From positions 2,604,001-2,668,000 of the forward strand of contig JAPFBL010000002.1 in assembly GCA_026182355.1 (NCBI GenBank): 64,000 bases of DNA. Reading direction: 5' to 3'. This document shows positions 55,486-64,000 of this stretch, in pieces. The first letter of the stretch is position 1; the number at the start of each line of letters is the position of its first letter. Origin of the DNA: Hermatobates lingyangjiaoensis. Its lineage: Eukaryota; Arthropoda; Insecta; Hemiptera; Hermatobatidae. The notes beneath the pieces are model-generated. The model had not been told where the DNA came from, did not search any database, and saw only the letters and a program-made list of their open reading frames with translations. Both the position numbers and the translations under genes were made by a program.

Positions 55486-56393
55486 TAATTAGGGACAAGC
55501 AATTAGTGTGCCCGACGCATAGTACCAACATTTAAACATAGTATGTGGCAGTCATGTTAATTAAAAACGTGCAATCATAGTACTCATAGTACTGACAGTT
55601 AAACATAAACAAAATATATGGGGATCATCTAATTAAGAACGTGCAATTAGTGTTCTCGACTCGAAGTACTAACAGTTAAACATAATTAAACAAATATATG
55701 GGGGATCATCTAATTAAGGGCGTGGAATTAGTGTGCCCGACTCATAGCACCGACATTTGAACGTAGTATGTGGCAGTCATGTTAATTAAAAACTTGCAAT
55801 CAGTGTTCTCGACTCATAGTACTGACAGTTAAACATGAACAAAATATATGGGGATCATCTAATTAAGAACGTGCAATTAGTGTTCTCGACTCATAGTACT
55901 GACAGTTAAACATGAACAAAATATATGGGGATCATCTAATTAAGAACGTGCAATTAGTGTTCTCGACTCGAAGTACTAACAGTTCAACATAATTAAACAA
56001 ATATATGGGGATCATATAATTAAGGACGTGCAATGAGTGTTCTAGACTCATAGTACTAACAGTTAAACATAATTAAACAAATATATGGGGATCATCTAAT
56101 TAAGGACTTGCAATGAGTGTTCTAGACTCATAGTACTACAGTTAAACATAATTAAACAAATTTATGGGGGATCATCTAATTAAAGGCGTGGAATTAGTGT
56201 GCCCGACTCATAGCACCGACATTTGAACGTAGTATGTAGCAGTCATGTAATTAAAGACGTGCAGTCAGTTAACATATTTAACTGATGAATTAACTAATTA
56301 AACATAGTAAGTTTATGACGATCTTGTAATAAAGGACGTTAAACTATGGGCATTCAATGTGCCCAACTAAGTACTGACAGCTGAAACATAACT
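55486..56393 (+). repeat. Minisatellite, ~12 units of 65-82 bp in two alternating types
   Basis: Units start CTAATTAAGNACGTGCAAT or AATTAAAAACNTGCAAT, continue GTGTTCTCGACTCATAGTAC, and end in one of two ways. One is AAACAAATATATGGGGATCAT, the majority; the other is GAACGTAGTATGTGGCAGTC, at ~55486, 55710 and 56170. Units 55784-56170 are very similar; outer units are more diverged, and the last two (56245-56393) are decayed. This is typical tandem-array ageing from the edges. Confidence 0.9.
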
Positions 56394-56399
56394 GTTGGT

Positions 56400-57325
56400 A
56401 TTATTCACTCAGGCATCATTAAGTCCTGAATACAATTCTTGATGTATTAAGAAGTAGAGGTGTTTGGATTAGATAAGATTACTGCCAATCTTGATCCTGT
56501 TCGGCCAAACAGGGTCAATTTTGGTAACTACAAATTTTTGTTAAATTTTTTTTTAGTTATTCACATTTTAAGTGTAATTTAAAGTTGTATTAGAAAATCT
56601 AGAGTGTTCCATTTAGTAAAAATGTGTATATTTTGTTAATAAAAGTAAATCTATAATCATACTCATTTAGGAATCATTCATTTTAAAATGACTCTTTGGT
56701 TTATTCATTTTAACAAAACTATTTTTATTTTAGTTATTGTGACGAAATTGTATACGTAACAGTAACTAACTATCGGGTAAGAATAGTAGCATATTAACAT
56801 CAGTAAGCGCATGAAAGTGAAATGTGTCAATTTCTCATAGTATCAGTTAAGAATTTTAACAAAAGGTCTGAAAGAAACAGAATAATATTGATGAACTATT
56901 CACGTTTCATTTTTCTGCTCAGATGAACTCAAATAGTTTTTTATTAGTTTGTTGTAATGTAAAGAGGTAATCAGTTTAATGCGAAGAGAAAATTAACTCA
57001 ATATTCATGATAAATTAACCGGAAGAAATACAATAATTATTTAATTTTATTTTACATTTCAATCTAAACGATATGAATAGTTCATTTATTTACTTAATAA
57101 ATAAGTAGGTTTGACAAAATTTTGTATTCTATGATCAAACTGAGTGAATTCCCTAATTTTAAAACACATTTTGTGTATATGTGAAAAAAGAGCAGAATAA
57201 TGTTGATACACACACTGATTTTTTTATTCTAATCTCATTTATATTATTTTAGTGATATGCAATCAGTTTTTCAAATTTTATTGGAATTTTATCATCAAAA
57301 ATTCTTTATGGATACAGTGGTATAC
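56400..57325. other. Intergenic, nothing recognised
   Basis: AT-rich DNA without a feature that I can support. Confidence 0.5.
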
Positions 57326-57330
57326 ATAAA

Positions 57331-57635
57331 GGGTAGTCCAGTGGCGATGTGCCCGCCCCTGAACTATCAGATCTGGGGTTCAACACCCACTATAGCCCTC
57401 GATTTATTCACGCGGGATGTGGATAACACTGAGCACATCGTCCCTCGGAGAGGACGTTAAGCCGTCGGTCCCGAGCCTGTACGATGTCAGGTACTCGTTA
57501 AAGATCCCTACTCTAAATATACTTGAGTTAGGCAAAATTTAGAACTCCCAATGTTCATTGTTCATTGTGTGCTATCACAAGGAGCCAATGTTCGGCCTAA
57601 GTGTAGTCTGTTGTCAGTCTGCCTTTGCAACCAAT
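57331..57635 (+). repeat. tRNA-derived SINE, full-length-like copy
   Basis: The head GGGTAGTCCAGTGGCGATGT carries a box A-like TAGTCCAGTGG; GGGGTTCAACACCC ~50 bases later is box B-like. The body contains ATTTATTCACGCGGGATGTG, GAGGACGTTAAGCCGTCGGT, the ACGATGTCAGGTACTCGTT block and TTGAGTTAGGCAAAATTTAG. The 3' end is TCTGCCTTTGCAACC. A 67-codon frame (57257-57460) crosses it but is not a gene. Same family as 17640-17920, 5597-5760 and 19484-19570. Confidence 0.8.
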
Positions 57636-57880
57636 CACAATACGAGTTCAAAATCGAAGAAGAGTAATATACAGAGTAAAGAAACACACTTATAAACTCA
57701 AATTTTCGGGCAGTCCGTCTTCAGGAGAAAAGAGGAAGGGAGACCAAGCACGTTGAAGACTCGTCTACAATTACCTTGTTCTCCTTTTTTTTTCTAAAGA
57801 CTGATTTCCCGAATATTTGAGTTTGTGTGTTTCTTTACTCTGTGTGTTACTATTCTTCGATTTTGAACAAGTGTATATAA
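57636..57880. mobile_element. Foldback element, AAUU-family hammerhead pair
   Basis: Left arm CACAATACGAGTTCAAAATC ... reversed core ... GGAGAAAAGAGG; right arm, inverted and more diverged, from TTCTCCTTTTTTTTTCT to TTCTTCGATTTTGAACAAG. It inserted directly at the 3' end of the SINE. The right-arm core is damaged (CTAAAGACTGATTTCCCG). Confidence 0.75.
57697..57728 (-). ncRNA. Hammerhead-like motif, AAUU family
   Basis: Minus strand: TCTC, CTGAAGA, C, GG-ACTGC-CC, GAA, AATT, T, GAG. Stem I pairs at three positions. Stem II is two pairs plus possible extension. U at the predicted cleavage position. Confidence 0.45.
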
Positions 57881-57884
57881 AATA

Positions 57885-58115
57885 AGATTTTACAATAAAC
57901 ACTTTGATATAACAATTTTTCTCATTTCAAATAACAATAAAAAATGAAAAAAAAGACTAATATCTTTCAATCGTAACAAGAGATCAAATTCAACTTCGTC
58001 AGAGTCAAATCCCAACTGAAAACAAAGATGAAGAAACATCTGGTAAGGAGTTGAGAGGAGTGTGTGACAAAAGAGGTATTTTAAAGGGTGTAAAATGATC
58101 CGACAAACTTTGGAT
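57885..58115. repeat. GAUC-family element, left part only
   Basis: ACAATAAACACTTTGATATAAC ... AAAAAAGACTAATATCTTTC ... CAACTTCGTCAGAGTC, then the shared interior (GAGTTGAGAGGAGTG ... AAAGGGTGTAAAATG) in the same order as 8217-8395. The core is diverged. No right arm is seen. The interior is also found around 59225-59300 inverted. Confidence 0.7.
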
Positions 58116-58517
58116 ATAATCCCACCTACCGACATCAACGTCAAAAATGGACTTTGGAGGCCCCAGAACATGTAAATCCATAAAAATCTCAAGATAAATA
58201 TTTTTTATGATCACTATACTTTAGAAAAGTAATAATTAGAACCATGGTATGTGAGAAAACCTTTATATACTCTAAGTTAAGTCCCAATATTAATGCATCT
58301 AAATTCTTAAGTTCAGTTCTACCTTTTCAAGTTAGGTTAGATGTGATATAATATGCTACAATATAAGAAGAAGCATGTACATTGCAAATTGCCCTCAAGC
58401 TCATCTTTGATGTTCTTAGACATAGGTAACTCTATGTAATGTTGTAAATACATACGATATTTCAGAGGTGGGGGAATGACTTTGTAACAAATCACGAGAG
58501 GGACGCATGGGCAGGCT

Positions 58518-58530
58518 GAGAACCGCTGCT
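58518..58530. repeat. Single hAT-like terminus
   Basis: GGCTGAGAACCGCTG reads in reverse complement CAGCGGTTCTCAGCC, a typical hAT terminal inverted repeat. CTCTATGC follows, and a near copy CTCTATGT occurs upstream at 58430, but no convincing opposite end starts there. Confidence 0.4.
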
Positions 58531-58539
58531 CTATGCACT

Positions 58540-61500
58540 AAGCTCTTTTTACTAAATTGTAACTAAAATATTACGATTAAATATGCGCTGAAACCCACCA
58601 ATTTAAGGAAGCCCATCCTTACATTTGTCCATTTTTAGCCTCTCCAACCAAGAGGTGTTATCATATCTATTTTAATACATATACTTTTTGGGTTGTTAAG
58701 ATTTTACTCCCGTTAATCCTTAAAAGCTGAAATTACCAACATTTGCTTTTATTAAACTCATTTCATTATATTGGCAAAGCTTTAATCATGCTGAAATTAT
58801 GTATCCAATGTAATGACAGAAACCCGTTTAATAAGAAATGTTATACCTTCCTATTCTCGCTAGCCATCGATATGAATATATAATTTTTTAATATAGGTGA
58901 TAATGTAGGTAATTTTATATGTGTTAAATAACAGAAATATGCAGTTTCCAGAGCCTTTTTTTTTTTGTAAAAAAAAACAATGAAAGTTAGTTGATTAATT
59001 GTTAAAACCTAGAAAGGTCATGTATTAATAATAGATATTGTTAGGAAAAAACTATTATAAAATCTTCATTAATTAAATATAACAGTTCACATACCATAAA
59101 GATTATAATTATTTATTCAAATTAGACTCGATAATAATGAGAAGAGTAGCTACGTCTAGAAGTTTCCATCTGATAATATTTTTCCTATTTGTTGCTGAAT
59201 TCCTTTGTTTACTCTGCCTCGGGCAGGCTATTGTTCATTTTCCTTACATTTTACAGCCTTAAAATACTTTCTTCCCTCCGCCCCTCGATACCACACCATA
59301 TTCCTGCTTTCTCTTATACACTTCTATTCACTGTGTGAAACTGGCGGAGACCAGTTTGGACTGTACTTTGTGGATAATTCATATTCAAGTTTCTGTTATC
59401 TCTTAGACAAAACAACAATATCGACACCTATGTTGTGTTGCTTTATAGCACTTAATATAAAATTTAATGTTTTGCGTTTCGTTTCGTGGACCAATCTGTC
59501 CACTTAATTTTGATTAAAATTGTGGTAATACTAGCCTTTACGACATTATTTAATGGTCCGGTTTGTGTTGAAATTGTCGTTTAGGGTTCAAGAGATTGGA
59601 AAACAAACTGTTCTGAATACAAATAAACTAAATTTTAAAAGGACTGACTAATATGATTAAGTGGATTGGGAATTAAGTAAAATACAATAAAATATTGATG
59701 TGAATATTAAATTCTGACTGTACTGATTAGCCTGATATGTGAAAATGGAAGATTTCTACTTTATTGATAAATAATAAGTTTGGAAATTAACTAACTGTCC
59801 TCTTGTGAACATGTAGAAATCGCTGTTCCTCATAAATAATGTGCTTGGTAAGGATTGTTTGAATAAGTAATTTCAGTTTATATATTAGTGTTCAACAGTT
59901 TTAAAGTGATAGTTATTATTTCAAGGTTAATTTTACTCAAGGTCGTATGATATATTTTATTGATTTTTAAGGAATATAATTTAATTTCTAAAGAAGATTA
60001 AGTTTAATATTATAAAATGGCATCGTTTGTCTGTTATGTGCCATCAAATTCCGCCTAGGTTTTTAGAAATAGACTCCTTGAGACTTAGGTAGCTAGCAGC
60101 TACGCTTGCAAAGTTTATGTAGCAGGCTATTTATGGCTACGTAGAAAAGTGAGAAGGAATAAGATTTTTACCAGGTACAAACATTGGACCTGAATCAGGT
60201 GTATTTGTGTTTCAGATCTAGGACCACCTCTAAATCGGTGGAAGGACTCTTCAAGAGCCCATTTCTCCTGTTTGAGGATGGAAAATAAAGAAAACCTAAT
60301 AAAGACTGTGAGCAGTCTTATGTTGGAGATCTCATTGAAAAAACTCAGTGGTATTGCGACAAAGAGCATCACCTACTTTAGGAAAAAAAAGGTCTTTTAG
60401 CGGAAGAGATTACGGAAATGGTCTTTGTTCTGATTGGGGCCAAGCAGGTACAAGGAAATGTGCCCAAGTTCTGAGTGGTCCTCACTGAATGGGAAAATGG
60501 GGAGATGTGAAAAAACGATGCAGATGAGTTGGAAACCATATTCGCTTTCATAAATTAAAGTAGGCTAATGATAGTTATAAACCTTATAAATGGCCAACAG
60601 CAGATGAGACAGCTAAAATTCTTATGCACAGGGAATTTTCAATATTTCTTTATACTCATTGACCTTTATACAGCTGTTCTCTCAATTATGTTCCGAAAGC
60701 TAACCTCCTGAAACACTAATTGTTATAGACCAATAAGCTGAACAGCCTTTTCGATAAAAGTGATTAAGAAAGTTTTGAAAAATATATTAAATTGAAGTTT
60801 TTGATTGACAGGATACTTCGTAACGCTTGTTTAAAAAATCATAAAGTTCACTGATAGCATAGACTTCCTCACAGCGACCTACGAACGCAGAACTTCTCTC
60901 TGCTATCATCGGCAAAAGGCAACCAGTCAATAAATCTGAACCTTACAACGTGAGTTACACCATAGTTTTCAGCAAATATAGATGGTTGCAGCTTTATCTG
61001 TTTGTTACTCAAAGAATTTGCAGCAGTTCCTCCTGACTGCTCAATTTTCCTGTTAGAATAAAAACATATTTATTATAGACAATTGTATTGTTTAAGTTGA
61101 TCAGAGGAGATGTTGTAATCTACTTTGAATGTTCACAGTTTGAAGTTCCAAGTTAAATAGCATATGTCGAGACAAATATATTAAAACCTTATGCAAGCAG
61201 TAACCATAAATCTTTGTAATACATTAAAAATACATTGATATACATTTAATGCGTTAACGATTCAGCTCTTTTATATTCATCATACCATAATGATACAAAA
61301 TAAATGAAAAAGAAGAAGAATTTTATCCACAATCCGTCATTTGTATGCTGCTGTACTACTGATACAATTCAATATGTCAGTATAAAAACTATGTAATCAG
61401 TATAACTATTTCATGATAGACACATGAAGCTGGTGATATATAGACTCAAATAGAACTCATTATGATTTGCATAAAGTTAGGTGTGACTGTTAAGATTGTA

Positions 61501-63090
61501 CTAGGAAGTAGCCGCTTTGTATTCTAGGAAGATTGTCTGCTATGTTTGCTTCATTAAGTCAAAGAATGCAACTGGTTGCTTTCTTTAAATAATACACTTA
61601 TATCAGCTACGAATCAAATTAAATGCTGTATGTATCTTTTATTTTCAAAAAATAATGTTGACAGATGTTTTGCGACAGTAATTGATATAAATATAGGAGG
61701 GCTGATTATTAAAATTACATGCAATTTACATTTCTGGCATTATACCATAGAGTCTTAATATGAAAGCTTTTTTAAAATTAGAGTTATTTTTTCATTTTTG
61801 CTTTTAAGTATATAATTTGATCGAAGTGCAAAGTGAATCGTCCTAAGTTGTATTATAGTTTAAGCTTTCTAAAACTGTTCTTTTTTTATAAATGAATTTC
61901 ATCTTACATATAATTGTTGGATTAACTGGCTTAAGCATTAGAATAATTCACTATATCAAGATAATTTTTTGGCAAAACTGTATTTTCTGATAACATATTT
62001 TTTCTCTTTAACTACTAATTCAGAGTGTTGAAAGTTTGGGATTATTTTAGAAGTGATAATAGCATTAATTGAAAAAAAAATTAAAAATATTGAAAAATTA
62101 TTTATCAAGAAATGAAACTGTTCAAAACCGAAAAAAAAATTTTGAATAAAATGTAAAAATTTTTAACTTTTGATTGATTCTGAAAGTTTATAGGCATGAT
62201 ACACAAAAAAGTTGGACAGAAAGTAATGAAATTATTGTCAAAAATAGTATTTTTTTGTGAGGATGAACCGAATTATTTCTTACGAATTACATGGAGGGAA
62301 ATGGTATGGTGTTATGATATGTTTTAAGATTTCAGAAAAGGTTTCTGTTGCTAAACTTCTAATTATAGAGAAATGTAATCTTGTTAGAAAAATAAGGTAA
62401 AATAGTAATTAAAGCAAAGGGAAATATAGCTATAAAAAATGAAAACTAAACTAGGATTAATAGATTATCTGCTTTAGTTGTCGGATTTGTAAACTAAAAT
62501 CCTTATTTTCTATGTTTATTCGTAGAAAGGAAATATTTTAAACAGTTAATATGTATGTAAAGGCAATAACATTCTAAAAACTGTAATAAAAACTCGGAAG
62601 AACCAATAAATTGGTTAAGAACCTATAAGTTTCTTACAAGGTAAGGAACGCTTTCATGAAAAATATTAATTCAGAATTATAAAAGATACGGAAATGCCGT
62701 TAGAGTCTCTTTAGATGAAAGATGCAATTAATAAAGGTACGAAACCCCTGTTCTGATGTAAGAAATTATTTGGTAGAACAAAAACCTTATTCTTCACTTT
62801 GGATCTACAAATTTATTTCTGTTGTTGTAAAACCAATAGGTCATATGCATCGGTTGGGTGATATACAAAAACAGACATATCTAAGAATAACTAGCAGTGA
62901 CCATCTCTCATATCTGTAGAATGGAAAAATTAATAAAGCAACTCGCTTAGTTTTTTTTTGTCATGAATGATTTTAGTAAAAAATAGAAACTTCTCAATGG
63001 AGGATAAAAGTTAAAAAATTGGAATGAATCATTAAAATTTGACTTATATGTTACCAGATAATATGGTCATCATAAAATAATTTACAGGGG
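58540..63090. other. Intergenic, nothing firm
   Basis: AT-rich. 59220-59300 resembles the interior of the GAUC-family element. A block at 60100-60520 is less AT-rich but its frames are broken by stops. Small open frames (60-100 codons) show no domains. Confidence 0.4.
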
Positions 63091-63099
63091 GTGTCGAAG

Positions 63100-64000
63100 T
63101 GGTAATGATCACCAAGATTGGAAGCCTTTTGATATTAAGTATTGTGCTCCGGTTTAATATACTGATGGACGAAAAATTAATAATGAAACTAGTGCAAATA
63201 AGTTGAATTTATTTGGATACCTGAAAAGAAGGGAAAACTGGGGCATGAAGCAATAGGCAGTTCAGAAATGGTTGGAGCCGAACAAACATGTTGGGATCTC
63301 GAGCATTTTTGTACTGCACACCCCAACTTTCATAGGCCTCCAGTCAAATGAATGGATAAAGAAAAAAACTGATATAATACGTCTAAAACTAGTGGGTCTA
63401 ATTTAGTTTAAAAACCTCAATCCAACTAAACTTACATTTATAAGAAATTACTATATCTCCAAAGGAAGGTTATAAAAATATATGTTCAATGTACATCTGG
63501 AATTTCTTTTTTTACCTACTACTTATGCAATCTGTAATTAACTTCATGAGAAGATTTTAGACTCTTTATCGATTAGATGTAGAAATCTTCAACCACACTC
63601 TATCTGAATGCAAGATATCGCTTTGAAGAGGATAAAAATTTTCGGTACTTAATACCTAAAACCAATAAAAATGAGAAATGCTTCTCGACAAACAATTATG
63701 AAGTTCATTAAAGAACTTAAAATCTGATGAGTTGAGGAAATCGCCAATGAGCTGCACAATTCGGCAGATAATGGTGTAGATCAAACTAGCTCGTGGAAAT
63801 TCAGACCCTCTGCTCAATGATAACAATACCATGTCAGATTAATCAATGATTTCAAGTTTCTTATATCTGATGAAAATATTATTACCTCATGTAAAGAAAT
63901 GATATTATTATTGCCTGTATATAAGTTTTATATTACTTCTACACGATAGCAACATTAAAATGAAACCAAAAATCAATTCATAAATATCGAGTTTGTTATT
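63100..64000. repeat. Diverged dispersed repeat, copy D (continues past the window)
   Basis: Shares CACACCCCAACTTTCATAGG, GAATGGATAAAG, TAATTAACTTCATGAGAAG and TTCTACACGATAGCAAC with 24955-25600 in the same order. Too decayed to translate. Confidence 0.45.

Noticed and set aside
59205..59507. 100-codon + strand frame as a gene
   Set aside because: Its first part is the interior of the GAUC-family repeat, and the remainder has no domain or start context.

Overview
The window is AT-rich, gene-sparse animal nuclear DNA. It holds one confidently recognisable protein-coding gene, an orthologue of the proto-oncogene transcription factor Myc, in a landscape of transposable elements. The Myc exons, Penelope-like (PLE) retroelement fragments, tRNA-derived SINEs and hAT MITEs together point to an invertebrate animal. 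I think a lophotrochozoan, possibly a cephalopod mollusc, is most likely, but nothing in the window proves that.

Layout. 1-29.7 kb: gene-free, AT-rich, with three small non-autonomous hAT elements that have visible inverted termini and 8-bp target duplications, SINE pieces, old diverged repeats, and PLE fossils at 8.2-8.8 and 28.3-28.7 kb. 29.7-38.1 kb: a dense cluster of palindromic (foldback) elements bordered by (TA)n. It includes a PLE 3' end with an open GIY-YIG endonuclease tail and a hammerhead-like ribozyme motif downstream of it. 39.1-54.3 kb: the Myc gene on the + strand. It has a probable non-coding first exon with an E2F-type site, a 2.1-kb intron 1, coding exon 2 (41520-42072), a 9.3-kb intron 2 packed with more foldback/hammerhead elements, coding exon 3 (51393-52156), and a 3' UTR of about 2.1 kb. 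55.5-56.4 kb: a roughly 12-unit minisatellite. 56.4-64 kb: a SINE, PLE-related repeats and diverged repeats.

The joined Myc reading frame is 438 codons. It has Myc box II (DCMW), the acidic MBIIIb segment (EEIDVV) and a C-terminal bHLH-leucine zipper, with the coding intron where vertebrate MYC has it. Myc box I is recognisable only by its position: the canonical phosphodegron is absent.

The most striking non-genic signal is a set of sequence-divergent repeat families sharing one RNA architecture: CUGANGA, one extra base, a hairpin, GAA, a self-complementary 4-6 base tract, one base that is not G, then a strand complementary to the bases just before CUGANGA. The paired segments differ between families yet still pair. 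This is the layout of hammerhead ribozymes with a palindromic stem III, as described for Penelope-like elements. Here they sit mostly in head-to-head pairs within foldback elements, several inside Myc intron 2 in the sense direction.
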